The position numbers and the translations under genes are program-made. A stretch of DNA of 64,000 nucleotides from RAM1 sp943372515 (lineage in GTDB: Bacteria > Pseudomonadota > Gammaproteobacteria > Burkholderiales > Burkholderiaceae_C): assembly GCA_943372515.1 (NCBI GenBank), contig CALRYY010000005.1, forward strand, positions 1 through 64,000, written 5' to 3'. Below the pieces are notes generated by a model that saw only the letters and a program-made list of their open reading frames with translations, did not search any database and was not told where the DNA came from. Of this stretch, positions 51,666 through 60,339 are shown in pieces (position 1 is the stretch's first letter; every line of letters begins with the position of its first letter).

Positions 51666-53069
51666 TCAGCGGGCAGAAGACTCCGCTACCCACCCACCCC
51701 CCAGCGCGCGAAACACATCGGCCTGCGCCGCCGCCAAAGCACGTTGCTGGTCGGCCAGCTGCGACTGCGCCGCCAGCGCAATACGCTGAGCCTCAATGGC
51801 GTTCAGCCGGCTCGACTCCCCCGCGTCCACCCGCAGCTGGGTCAGGCGCGACGCCTGGCGCAGCGCATCGGCGCGCTGGCTCGCCAGCACCAGCGATGCT
51901 GATGCCTCGGCCTGCGCGTCCAGCGCGTCGCGCACCTCGCGGAAGGCGCGGGCCACGGCGTCACGGTAATCCAGCTCGGCCTGGCGCTGGCGGGCGAGTA
52001 CGGCTTCGCGGTTGGCGTCCAGGCGGCCGGCGTTCCAGATCGGCTGCGTCAGCGACGCGACCAGGCTCCAGACCGTGGACGGGCCGTCCAGCAGGTTGCT
52101 CAGGTCCGTGCTGGCCTTGCCCAGCGATGCGCTGAGCGCCACGCCGGGCAGGTAGGCGGCCCGTGCCACTTCCACGCGCGCACCGGCGGCGCGCAGGCGT
52201 GCCTCGGCCGCAGCTATGTCGGGGCGCTGCTGCAGCAGGGTGGACGGCAGGCCGGCTGGCACGCCGCCGGTCACGGCCAATGGTTTGGCGGGCGCCGCAA
52301 TGGAGGCGTCCCACACGGCGCGTGGTGAACGGCCTAGCAGCACAGCCAGCGCACGCGATATTTCGCCGCGCGCCCGGTCCAGCTTGAGCAGCTGGCTTTC
52401 GTTGCCGGCCAGCTCGGCCTCGATCTGGCTCAGGTCCAGCTGCGACAGCTCGCCGCCGCGCTCGCGCAGCCGCTGCAGGCGTACGCCGTCGCGCTGGCCG
52501 ACCACTGCCTCGCGGAATGCCGCCGTCTGCGCGTCGATGGACTGCACGGCCGCATAGGCCTGCACCACCTGCGCGGCCAGCGCGGTGCGCAGCGCGTCAC
52601 GGTCCAGCGTGGTGGCGGCCAGGTCTTCGCGCGCGGCGCGGCTGCCGGCGGCCAGGCGGCCCCACAGGTCCAGCTCCCACGACACGTTCAGGCCGATGTT
52701 GAAGTTGTTGGCCGTCACCGGCGCCGGCAGGCCGGCGTTGCCGCCGCTGCGCTGGCGCGCGGCACCCGCCGTGGCGCCCACGGTGGGCAATGCGTCGGCA
52801 CGGGCCAGGCGCACCAACGCGCGCGATTCGTCAATGCGCGCGGCGGCCCGGGCCAGGTCGGTGTTGTTGGCCAAGGCTTCGGCCACCAGGGCGTCCAGTT
52901 GGGCATCGCCGTACAGCGTCCACCAATCGGCCCGCACCGGCTGCGACGGCGCGGAGGCCGCGGGCAGGTCCATCGTGGTGTTGGGCGCTACGGCGGGCGG
53001 TGCGCCGGCACAGGCGGCCAGCAGCATCGGCAGCGCCAGCAGGCTCAGGGTGTAGTGCATGCGTTTCAT
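51666..53069 (-). CDS. Outer-membrane efflux lipoprotein, OprM/NodT family
   Basis: The 467-residue protein has a lipobox LAAC (Cys20) and two OEP domains (about 60-250 and 265-455) of the TolC fold. 'NFNIGLNVSWELDLWGRLAAG' (about 120-140) and 'AGARVEVARAAYLPGVALSA' are OprM/NodT marks. It forms the outer-membrane exit duct for the RND pump and overlaps the pump gene stop by four bases, the last gene of the tripartite operon. Confidence 0.93.
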   Translation of the reverse strand: MKRMHYTLSLLALPMLLAACAGAPPAVAPNTTMDLPAASAPSQPVRADWWTLYGDAQLDALVAEALANNTDLARAAARIDESRALVRLARADALPTVGATAGAARQRSGGNAGLPAPVTANNFNIGLNVSWELDLWGRLAAGSRAAREDLAATTLDRDALRTALAAQVVQAYAAVQSIDAQTAAFREAVVGQRDGVRLQRLRERGGELSQLDLSQIEAELAGNESQLLKLDRARGEISRALAVLLGRSPRAVWDASIAAPAKPLAVTGGVPAGLPSTLLQQRPDIAAAEARLRAAGARVEVARAAYLPGVALSASLGKASTDLSNLLDGPSTVWSLVASLTQPIWNAGRLDANREAVLARQRQAELDYRDAVARAFREVRDALDAQAEASASLVLASQRADALRQASRLTQLRVDAGESSRLNAIEAQRIALAAQSQLADQQRALAAAQADVFRALGGGWVAESSAR

Positions 53070-56000
53070 CGTGCGCCCTCCCGGTTGGCGCTGGTCGCGG
53101 TGGCGCGTTCGTGGGCCTCGCGCGCCTCGGCCTGCATCTGCTCGGTGGTGCGCGGCTCTTTCAGCTTGCGGTCGGTGATGATGCGGAAAAACATGGGCAC
53201 AAAAAAGATCGCCAGAAAAGTGGCGGCCAGCATGCCGCCCATTACGCCCGTACCCACCGAGGTGCGCGCTCCCGCACCCGCGCCGCTGGACAGGGCCAGC
53301 GGCAGCACACCCAGAATGAACGCCAGCGAGGTCATGATGATGGGCCGGAATCGCAGGCGCGCAGCCTCCAGCGCGGCGGCGGATGCCGTCATGCCCTCGT
53401 GGTATTTCAGCTCGGCGTATTCCACGATCAGGATCGCGTTTTTGGCGGCCAGGCCCAGCAGCGTGACCAGGCCGATCTGGAAGTACACGTCATTGGTCAG
53501 GCCGCGCAGCCACACAGCAGCCAGCGCACCAAAGATGCCAAACGGCATGGCCAGCAGCACCGAGAACGGCAACGACCATTTCTCGTACTGCGCCGCCAGG
53601 ATCAAAAACACCATGACGGCGGCCAGCCCCAGTGCCAGGCCGGATGTGCCCGACGAACGCTTCTCTTGATACGACGCACCGCCCCAGTCAAAGCTGAAGT
53701 CGGCGGGCAAGGTCTCGCGCGCGATCTTTTCCACCGCGGCAATGGCCTGGCCCGAGCTGACGCCCGGCGCGCCCTGGCCGAACAGCTTGACCGACGGCAG
53801 GTTGTTGAAGCGGTCCAGCGTCTCAGGGCCCGCTGAATAGCTGACCTTGGCCAGTGCCGACACGGGGATCATTTCGCCCTTGTCCGAGCGCACCCACATG
53901 CGGCCGATGTCTTCGGGCCGCTTGCGGTAGCCAGCGTCCGCCGACATCAGCACCTGCCAGGCGCGGCCGTATTTGTTGAAGTCGTTCACATAGGCGCTGC
54001 CCAGCGTGGCCGACAGCGTGTTGAACAACTCGTCCACCGGCACGCCCAGCGCCTTGGCTCGCTCACGGTCTACATCCACGCGCAGCTGCGGTGCGGTGGC
54101 GCGCCACAGTGATTGCACACCGGCCAGCTGCGGGTCTTTGCCCGCCGCCGCCTGGAACTGGCCCATGACTTCGGCCATGCGCGCAGCACCGCCCTCGCCC
54201 CGGTTCTGGATATAGAACTCAAAGCCCCCGGCCGTGCCCAGGCCGAAGATCGGCGGCGGGTTGAAGGCCAGCACCAGCGCCTCCTTGATGTGGCCGGTTT
54301 TGCCAAACAGCTCGCCCACCAGCGCCTGCACCGGCACAGACCGTTCGTCCCAGTGTTTTTGCGTGACAAAGATGGTGGCCGCGTTGTTGCGGTAGCCGCC
54401 GCCCAGGAAATCAAAGCCGGTGAAGGCCACGACGTCCAGGTTGTTGGGGTTGCTCTTGATGATCTCGGTGACTTCGGCCGTGATCTTGTCGGTACGCTCC
54501 AGCGACGAGCCATCGGGCAGGATTACCGCCGCGATGTAAAAGCCCTGGTCTTCATCCGGCACCAGCGAGCCGGGCGTGACCTTCCACAAGCCAAAGGTCA
54601 CGGCCACCATGCCCGCAAACAGCAGGATGCCCACGGCAGCACGCCGCACCATGAAGCCCACGCCGCCCACATAGCGGTGGGTGATGCGGCCAAACACGCG
54701 GTTGAACGCCTGGAAGAAGCGGCCGGGCTGCTTGTGTTCGCGTTTCAGGATCAACACGCACAGCGCGGGCGTGAGCGTCAGCGCCACCATGCCCGAGATG
54801 ACCACGGCGATCGCAATGGTCACCGCAAACTGGCGGTACAGCTCGCCGGTCAGCCCCCCCAGGAAGGCGATGGGCACAAACACCGCGCACAGCACCAGCA
54901 CGATGGCGATCACCGGCCCGGTCACTTCCTGCATGGCCTTGATGGCGGCCTCGCGCGCGTGCAGATGCTCTTCATGCATGATGCGTTCGACGTTTTCCAG
55001 CACCACAATCGCGTCGTCCACCACAATGCCGATGGCCAGCACCATGCCGAACAGCGTGAGCGTGTTGATGGAGTAACCCAGCAGCAACAGCCCCGCAAAG
55101 GTGCCGATCAGCGACACCGGCACGGCCACCACCGGGATCAGCGTGGCGCGCCAGTTCTGCAGGAAGATAAACACCACCAGCACCACCAGCGCCATGGCCT
55201 CGGCCAGGGTCTTGACCACTTCGCGGATGGATACTTCCACAAAGCGCGTGGTGTCGTAGGGGATGGAATACGTCAGGCCTTGCGGGAACCGCTTGGCCAG
55301 CTCGGCCACGGTCTTTTCCACATCCTTGCCCACATCGATCGCGTTGGCACCCGGCTGCAAAAACACGCCGATCAGCGTGGCCGCCTTGCCATTGACCTTG
55401 CCCTTGAAGTCGTAGTCCTTGGCGCCCAGCTCGACGCGCGCCACGTCGGCCAGCCGCACGGCGGAACCATCGGGGTTGGAGCGCACGATGATCTGCTCAA
55501 ACTGCGCGGCCTCAGACATGCGGCCCTGTGTGGTGATGGTGTAGACCATCTCTTGCGCACCGGCGGTGGGCGACTGGCCCACCTTGCCGGCGGCAAACTG
55601 CGCGTTCTGCTCGTTGATGGCGCGCGAGATGTCGCCGGGCGTGACCTTCAGCTGCGCCAGGCGGTCGGGCTTGAGCCACACGCGCATGGCGTAGTCCTTG
55701 GCGCCGAAGATCTGCACGTTGGTGGTGCCGGGCACGCGCTTGAGCCCGTCCAGCACGTTCAGCGTCACATAGTTGCTGGTGGCCAGGTCGTCGAAGCGGC
55801 CGTCGGTGGAAAAGAAGGCAATCACCTGCAGGAACGACGACGAGCCTTTTTCGACCGTCACGCCCTGGCGGCGCACCTCTTGCGGCAGCTTGGCTTCGGC
55901 CTGCTTGACGCGGTTGTTCACGTTCAGCGCGGCCTGGTCCACGTTGGTGCCGATGTCAAACGTGACCTGGATCTGCACCACGCCGTTGGAGGTGGACGTG

Positions 56001-56242
56001 GAATTCATGTAGATCATGCGTTCCACGCCGTTGATGGCGTTTTCAATCGGCGCGGCCACGGTCTGCTCGATCACCTCGGCACTGGCGCCGGGGTAGATGG
56101 CAGTGACCGTGACCACCGGCGGCGCGATCTCGGGGTACTGGGCGATGGGCAGTGCGCGCATCGCGGCCAGGCCGGCGATGACGATGAACACCGACAGCAC
56201 CACCGAGAAAATAGGGCGGTCAATAAAAAAGCGGGAGAACAT
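53066..56242 (-). CDS. RND multidrug efflux transporter, AcrB/MexB (HAE-1) family
   Basis: The 1058-residue inner-membrane proton antiporter begins MFSRFFIDRPIFSVVLSVFI, the standard HAE-1 start. The paired aspartates of the proton relay are in 'GIVVDDAIVVLENVERIMHE' (TM4, about 405-424) and the essential Lys in 'LLGLAAKNAILIVEYAELKY' (TM10). Length and two-fold repeat are normal. Gene order MFP-RND-OMF equals mexAB-oprM. No TetR or MarR regulator is adjacent, so the substrate range and control cannot be inferred. Confidence 0.96.
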   Translation of the reverse strand: MFSRFFIDRPIFSVVLSVFIVIAGLAAMRALPIAQYPEIAPPVVTVTAIYPGASAEVIEQTVAAPIENAINGVERMIYMNSTSTSNGVVQIQVTFDIGTNVDQAALNVNNRVKQAEAKLPQEVRRQGVTVEKGSSSFLQVIAFFSTDGRFDDLATSNYVTLNVLDGLKRVPGTTNVQIFGAKDYAMRVWLKPDRLAQLKVTPGDISRAINEQNAQFAAGKVGQSPTAGAQEMVYTITTQGRMSEAAQFEQIIVRSNPDGSAVRLADVARVELGAKDYDFKGKVNGKAATLIGVFLQPGANAIDVGKDVEKTVAELAKRFPQGLTYSIPYDTTRFVEVSIREVVKTLAEAMALVVLVVFIFLQNWRATLIPVVAVPVSLIGTFAGLLLLGYSINTLTLFGMVLAIGIVVDDAIVVLENVERIMHEEHLHAREAAIKAMQEVTGPVIAIVLVLCAVFVPIAFLGGLTGELYRQFAVTIAIAVVISGMVALTLTPALCVLILKREHKQPGRFFQAFNRVFGRITHRYVGGVGFMVRRAAVGILLFAGMVAVTFGLWKVTPGSLVPDEDQGFYIAAVILPDGSSLERTDKITAEVTEIIKSNPNNLDVVAFTGFDFLGGGYRNNAATIFVTQKHWDERSVPVQALVGELFGKTGHIKEALVLAFNPPPIFGLGTAGGFEFYIQNRGEGGAARMAEVMGQFQAAAGKDPQLAGVQSLWRATAPQLRVDVDRERAKALGVPVDELFNTLSATLGSAYVNDFNKYGRAWQVLMSADAGYRKRPEDIGRMWVRSDKGEMIPVSALAKVSYSAGPETLDRFNNLPSVKLFGQGAPGVSSGQAIAAVEKIARETLPADFSFDWGGASYQEKRSSGTSGLALGLAAVMVFLILAAQYEKWSLPFSVLLAMPFGIFGALAAVWLRGLTNDVYFQIGLVTLLGLAAKNAILIVEYAELKYHEGMTASAAALEAARLRFRPIIMTSLAFILGVLPLALSSGAGAGARTSVGTGVMGGMLAATFLAIFFVPMFFRIITDRKLKEPRTTEQMQAEAREAHERATATSANREGAR

Positions 56243-56257
56243 GCGTGCGCTCCCGGC

Positions 56258-57508
56258 TTATTTGGAAGCCGGCTTGGCAGGGGCGGATGCCGCGCTTGCA
56301 GGCGCTGAAGCAGCAGGGGCGGGCGCGGCCACCTGTACCGGCGCACCGGGGCCGATGCGCATGACGCCGTCCACGATCACCGATTCGCCCTGCTTCAGGC
56401 CGCCGTTCACCAGCCACTGGTCGCCCACCTGTTCACCCACCTGCACGGGGCGCGCCTGGGCCTTGTTGTCTTCGACCACGTAAACAAACTTGCCCTGCGG
56501 GCCTTCGAGCACGGCACGCGTGGGCACCTTGACTGCTGCGGGCCGCGTGGCGCCCTGCAGGCGCACGCGCACAAACTGACCGGGCTTGAGCAGGCCGTCG
56601 GCGTTGGGCACCTCGGCCTGCGCTTCGTTGGTGCCGGTGGAGGCCGACACGCGTGCGTCGGTGAACTGCAGCTTGCCCTTGCGCTTGAGCACGGTGCCGT
56701 CGGCCAGCACGACCTCCACATCAAACGCACCGCCCTTGGGCAGCACCAGGCGGCCGGCCTCGGCCTCTTGCCGCCAGCGCATCTGGTCGGTGTCGGCAAT
56801 GCCAAAGCGGATCAACGCCGGGTCGGTCTGGGTGATGGAGGTGAGCAGCACGGCGGGGCCGGAGACCAGCGTGCCCTCAGACACCTGCGAGCGGCCGATG
56901 ACGCCGCCAATGGGTGCCTCGACCCGCGTGTAGCCCAGGTTCAACGCGGCTTCGGCGCGGCGGGCCTGCGCGCCCTTGAGGTCGGCGCGGGCGATGGCCT
57001 CGGCCGAGGTGGCGTCGTCAAAGTCTTTCTGGCTGACGGCCTTGGCCTCAAACAGCGGCTTCAGGCGCGCCTGGGTGCGCGTGGCCTGGCCCAGGCGGGC
57101 TTCGGCGGACGCCACATCGGCGTCGGCACGGTCCAGCACGGCCTTCAAGGGCGCAGGGTCCAGCGAATACAGCGACTGGCCACGCGACACCGACGTGCCT
57201 TCACGGAAATTGCGCTTGAGCAGGATGCCCGAGGTGCGGGCGCGCACCTCGACCTCGCGCGAGCCTGCGGCCTGGCCCACGTATTCGTAAGTGGCCGGCA
57301 GCGTGGCCAGCGACACCTGCATGACCGACACGGGCGAAGGCGGCATGCCGCCGCCGGGCCCACCCGGTCCACCCTGCCCGCCACCGCCGCCACAGGCGGC
57401 CAGCGTCAGCGCTGCTACCGCAGTGACCAGTGAAAAGCGAAGGGAAAAAGAAAAACGGAACGCGGGGCGCGAAAGCGCAACAGGGTGCGCAACAGGTGCT
57501 GACGGCAT
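56258..57508 (-). CDS. RND efflux membrane-fusion lipoprotein, AcrA/MexA family
   Basis: The 416-residue adaptor has an extended n-region and a lipobox LAAC (Cys39) followed by a Gly-rich tether. It shows the barrel-sandwich/hairpin order of MFPs: 'REVEVRARTSGILLKRNFRE' (lipoyl half), the coiled-coil hairpin (about 110-190), 'YTRVEAPIGGVIGRSQVSEG' (second lipoyl half) and 'AVKVPTRAVLEGPQGKFVYV'. An Ala/Pro-rich C-terminal tail (last 30 residues) is unusual. First gene of the pump operon; 15 bases before the RND gene. Confidence 0.93.
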   Translation of the reverse strand: MPSAPVAHPVALSRPAFRFSFSLRFSLVTAVAALTLAACGGGGGQGGPGGPGGGMPPSPVSVMQVSLATLPATYEYVGQAAGSREVEVRARTSGILLKRNFREGTSVSRGQSLYSLDPAPLKAVLDRADADVASAEARLGQATRTQARLKPLFEAKAVSQKDFDDATSAEAIARADLKGAQARRAEAALNLGYTRVEAPIGGVIGRSQVSEGTLVSGPAVLLTSITQTDPALIRFGIADTDQMRWRQEAEAGRLVLPKGGAFDVEVVLADGTVLKRKGKLQFTDARVSASTGTNEAQAEVPNADGLLKPGQFVRVRLQGATRPAAVKVPTRAVLEGPQGKFVYVVEDNKAQARPVQVGEQVGDQWLVNGGLKQGESVIVDGVMRIGPGAPVQVAAPAPAASAPASAASAPAKPASK

Positions 57509-57715
57509 GGCAGGGTTTGCAATTGTTAAGCGCTTTCAACACGCGCAGCCGGTAAGCCGCGGGCCGTAAAAAAAGCGCTCTGGGTTGGACCGGATCGGAG
57601 CGGTTGCGAAGTCTACCGAATTAGTCGGATTTCTGCCGCGAGTGTCTCCGCCGGCCCGGCCTGAACCTGTCAGGAGGCCGTGTCAGCGGGCTGTCACCAG
57701 CCCTGCGCAGTGCCG

Positions 57716-57889
57716 TTAAACCCGAGCTGGCGCGCCCGGGGCACCGGGCAATTCAACCGGCGGCAAGGGGCCGCGTTCGTCCTGCGGCGCCGGTGGCACC
57801 GGCTTGGGATCAGCCGGTTTCGGGTCGGGTGTGAGCGGGGGTACCGGCTCGGGTGGGGGCATGTTGGGATCGGTCATGGGGGCTTCCAT
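57716..57889 (-). CDS. Small proline-rich acidic protein (57 aa)
   Basis: ATG 57889 directly follows the TGA of the 84-residue gene upstream. The 57 codons give MEAPMTDPNMPPPEPVPPLT..., about one third proline, with a TAA at 57716. A later ATG at 57877 (MTDPNMPP) is an equally good start. I recognise no domain. The coupling to the upstream small gene and the shared Pro/Asp/Glu composition argue that it is real, but composition alone could arise by chance in this GC-rich stretch. Confidence 0.45.
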   Translation of the reverse strand: MEAPMTDPNMPPPEPVPPLTPDPKPADPKPVPPAPQDERGPLPPVELPGAPGAPARV

Positions 57890-58144
57890 TCAACGACGGG
57901 GGTCGGCGCCATCGGCAATACCGGGGCCGGTGTCAACGACCGGGTCGGCCTCTTCATCTTCAATATCCGCCGCCGTCACTTCGGTGTCGGTGGGCAGCTG
58001 GGGGCGGCGGCGCATGTCGGTGTCGCGCGGGTTGGGCTCGGCTTCGGGCTGGCCGTTGCCCGCCTCTTCAGGCTGGGGCAGTTTTTTGTCTTCGGGCGTT
58101 GGGGTCATGATGCCGGCGCTGGGGGGTGTGGGGTCGATGGGCAT
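57890..58144 (-). CDS. Small proline/acid-rich unknown protein (84 aa)
   Basis: ATG 58144 is preceded by AGGAGA at a spacing of seven bases, a strong ribosome site. The product, MPIDPTPPSAGIMTPTPEDK..., is rich in Pro, Asp, Glu and Thr, has no hydrophobic segment and is probably disordered. Function is unknown. The same frame is open upstream to 58264 but that reaches into the arsR operators. It is divergent from the ArsR gene. Confidence 0.6.
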   Translation of the reverse strand: MPIDPTPPSAGIMTPTPEDKKLPQPEEAGNGQPEAEPNPRDTDMRRRPQLPTDTEVTAADIEDEEADPVVDTGPGIADGADPRR

Positions 58145-58245
58145 GGCGCAATCTCCTATGAGGTTGACTGTGCGCCGACGCCTGGCCCCAGGGCTGCGGA
58201 CGACAGGCCGTCTGCGTGTCAGCCGGGCCTGACATCCCACTTCAT

Positions 58246-58261
58246 TCAACCAAATAGTTGA
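58246..58261. promoter_or_regulatory. Distal ArsR operator TCAAC-N6-GTTGA
   Basis: TCAACCAAATAGTTGA is a palindrome with perfect 5-bp arms. It overlaps the -35 hexamer at 58258-58263. The same motif recurs 40 bases downstream. Confidence 0.65.
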
Positions 58262-58286
58262 CAAAATGCGGCAACGCGCGAATAAT
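58258..58286 (+). promoter_or_regulatory. ArsR promoter, probably giving a leaderless mRNA
   Basis: TTGACA (58258-58263), 17 bases, AATAAT (58281-58286) is close to the sigma-70 consensus. Transcription would begin about 58292-58294, at the ATG of the ArsR gene (58294), and there is no ribosome site before that ATG. Confidence 0.65.
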
Positions 58287-58301
58287 CAACTACATGGTTG
58301 A
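58286..58301. promoter_or_regulatory. Proximal ArsR operator TCAAC-N6-GTTGA
   Basis: TCAACTACATGGTTGA, with the same arms and spacer length as the distal site. It covers the expected transcription start and the ATG, so occupancy should block initiation. Confidence 0.65.
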
Positions 58302-58647
58302 ATATTTAATACCCCCTGCCCTGCTGCCCACCCAGCTGGACGCCGTGTTTCACGCCCTGGCCGACCAGACCCGCCGCGCCATGGTGCAGCGGCTGGCGCA
58401 GTCGGCCTGCACGGTGAGCGAGCTGGCGCGGCCGTTTGCCATGTCTTTGGCGGCGGCGTCCAAACACCTGCGCGTGCTGGAGGGCGCCGGCCTGGTGCAC
58501 CGCCGGGTAGAAGGCCGCCAGCATTTCTGCAGCCTGGACGCCGCTGCGCTGCGCAGCGCGCAAGACTGGCTGCGCTATTACGAACAGTACTGGTCAGAGA
58601 GCTTTGACGCGCTGGACCGGATTGCAACCCAGGAGCCCCGCCCATGA
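58294..58647 (+). CDS. ArsR/SmtB family transcriptional repressor
   Basis: The 117-residue winged-HTH protein has 'LDAVFHALADQTRRAMVQRL' (about 12-31), 'CTVSELARPFAMSLAAASKHLRVLEGAGLV' (recognition helix) and 'RVEGRQHFCSLDAAALRSAQ', the layout of SRPBCC-linked ArsR repressors. It lacks the CxC metal motif of ArsR/SmtB sensors. It overlaps the downstream SRPBCC gene by four bases; such pairs are usually one autoregulated operon. Confidence 0.9.
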   Translation: MVEYLIPPALLPTQLDAVFHALADQTRRAMVQRLAQSACTVSELARPFAMSLAAASKHLRVLEGAGLVHRRVEGRQHFCSLDAAALRSAQDWLRYYEQYWSESFDALDRIATQEPRP

Positions 58648-59120
58648 CCACCCCTAACCCAACGTCCACCCCGCTCACCCTGACCCTGCACCGCCACATT
58701 GCCGCGCCGCCCGAGCGCGTGTTTGACCTGTGGACGCAAGACCCTGCCCGGCCGGAAGACTTCTGGGGCCCGCCGGGCTTTACCCTGGTGCGGCGCGAGG
58801 CCACGCTGGCGCCCGGCGGGCGCTGGCTGATCGAGATGCGCGCGCCCGACGGCACGGTGATGCGCAACGGCGGCGAATACCGCGCCATTGAGCGCCCTGG
58901 CTACCTGGAGATGACCCACGCCTGGCTGGACGAGGCCGGCCAGCGCGCCAGCCCCGAAACCGTGGTGCGCATCCGGCTGAGCGCCAGCGGCCATGGCACG
59001 GACATGCACTTTGAACAGACCGGCTTTGGCACCGTGGCCGAACGCGATGGCCACGGCGTGGGCTGGGGTCAGGCGTTTGATGCGCTGGCGCAGGCTGCCG
59101 CCGCCGCTGCGGCGGCCTAG
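58644..59120 (+). CDS. SRPBCC (AHSA1-like) domain protein
   Basis: The 158-residue protein has the Aha1/START-like fold pattern: 'LTLHRHIAAPPERVFDLWTQ' at the N-terminus, 'DFWGPPGFTLVRREATLAPG', and 'GWGQAFDALAQ' at the C-terminus. These proteins bind hydrophobic ligands; with ArsR partners the role is mostly unknown. It ends in a run of alanines. Convergent with the dienelactone hydrolase gene, overlapping by four bases. Confidence 0.85.
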   Translation: MTTPNPTSTPLTLTLHRHIAAPPERVFDLWTQDPARPEDFWGPPGFTLVRREATLAPGGRWLIEMRAPDGTVMRNGGEYRAIERPGYLEMTHAWLDEAGQRASPETVVRIRLSASGHGTDMHFEQTGFGTVAERDGHGVGWGQAFDALAQAAAAAAAA

Positions 59121-60013
59121 GTCAGGTTCGCCTTGAAGAAACCCACGGTGCGCTCCCACGCCAGTTTGGCGGCCGCCGCGTCATAACGCGGCGTGGTGTC
59201 GTTGTTGAAGCCGTGCTGGGTGCCGGGGTACTGGTGCATGGTGTGCCTGACGCCCGCAGCCTTCAGCGCGGCTTCGTAGGCCGGCCAGGCCGCGTTGATG
59301 CGCTCGTCCACAGCGGCCAGCTGCACCATCAGCGGCGCCTTGACCTTGGCCGCCTCTTCGGGTGCGGGGCTGTTGCCGTAAAACGGGACGCCCGCGCTCA
59401 GGTCAGGCAGCCGGGTGGCCAGCCAGTGCACGATGCCCCCGCCGTAGCAAAAGCCCACCGCGCCCATCTTGCCGTTGCCGTCGGCGCGTGCGCGCAGCCA
59501 GGCCACGGCGGCCAGAAAGTCTTCACGCGTTTTGGCCTGGTCCAGCGTGGCAAAGGCGGCGCGCGCCTTGTCTTCGTCACCAGGGTAGCCGCCCAGCGGC
59601 GTCAAGGCATCGGGCGCAAACGCCATGAAGCCGTCCAGCGCCAGGCGGCGCGTGATGTCTTCAATGTGCGGATTCAGGCCGCGGTTTTCATGGATGACCA
59701 ACACCATGGGCAGCCGGGTCGTGCCCGCAGACGCAGGGCGCGCCAGGTAACCCCGGATGCTGCCCGAGCCCGTGGGTGAAGGCACCGTGAACCATTCCAG
59801 CTTGAGCCGTGCGTCGTCTGCGCGCACCTGCTGGCCGGCGGCGAAATTGGGGCTGAGCGCCGCCAGCAGCGCCGCCGCTGTGACACCGGCTTTGGCAAAA
59901 CGCTGCGCCTGGCTCAAAAAACCGCGCCGGTCCAGATCGCCATGCACGTAGGCGTCAAAGAGGATCAGCAGCTCCTGGTCAAAGTCTTGCGCGGTGAGGC
60001 GGGGGTGGGGCAT
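59117..60013 (-). CDS. Dienelactone hydrolase family protein with twin-arginine-like N-terminus
   Basis: The 298-residue protein is an alpha/beta hydrolase of the DLH family. The triad is visible: Cys189 in 'GFCYGGG', Asp236 in 'VDERINA' and His267 in 'GTQHGFN'. 'VLVIHENRGLNPHIEDITRR' is the family's oxyanion region. Residues 29-33 (RRGFL) followed by a hydrophobic stretch (42-58) resemble a Tat signal preceded by about 28 extra residues, as in YghX-type proteins. Substrate unknown; hydrolysis of lactones or esters is family-level. Confidence 0.85.
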   Translation of the reverse strand: MPHPRLTAQDFDQELLILFDAYVHGDLDRRGFLSQAQRFAKAGVTAAALLAALSPNFAAGQQVRADDARLKLEWFTVPSPTGSGSIRGYLARPASAGTTRLPMVLVIHENRGLNPHIEDITRRLALDGFMAFAPDALTPLGGYPGDEDKARAAFATLDQAKTREDFLAAVAWLRARADGNGKMGAVGFCYGGGIVHWLATRLPDLSAGVPFYGNSPAPEEAAKVKAPLMVQLAAVDERINAAWPAYEAALKAAGVRHTMHQYPGTQHGFNNDTTPRYDAAAAKLAWERTVGFFKANLT

Positions 60014-60174
60014 GGCGGCTCCTGAAGGGTGCGGAAACCGGAGCTTACTCTTGACGCGTCATTCATGCGAACCAGCCGATGACGCGGGGTGATGTGCCAC
60101 CAGATTCCGCCGCCAGCATAGCAACACCGCGCCGTGAATGGGGCGCACAATGAACCTCCACCCTCGGAGATTCC

Positions 60175-60312
60175 ATGAACCTCGTTCCCCACATCGGGCC
60201 TGTCGCCGCCCTGGTTGCCGGCATCCTGATCCTGGTCATGCCGCGGCTGCTCAATTACATCGTCGCGGTCTACCTGATCATCATCGGGGTGCTGGGCCTG
60301 ATTGGCCGCTAG
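60175..60312 (+). CDS. Small membrane protein, DUF3096 family (45 aa)
   Basis: MNLVPHIGPVAALVAGILIL then VMPRLLNYIVAVYLIIIGVL, ending GLIGR: two hydrophobic segments divided by 'PRLLNY', matching DUF3096. CGGAGA lies seven bases before ATG 60175. It is too short for many gene finders. Function is unknown. Confidence 0.8.
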   Translation: MNLVPHIGPVAALVAGILILVMPRLLNYIVAVYLIIIGVLGLIGR

Positions 60313-60339
60313 GCTTGCTGTGCGTGTAGCGCGCACTCC

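Noticed and set aside
54113..56308. 731-codon plus-strand frame across the RND pump
   Set aside because: Antisense to a clear AcrB/MexB homologue; no recognisable domain.
58258..58293. TTG at 58258 as the ArsR start, adding 12 residues
   Set aside because: It coincides with the -35 hexamer, and homology starts after ATG 58294.
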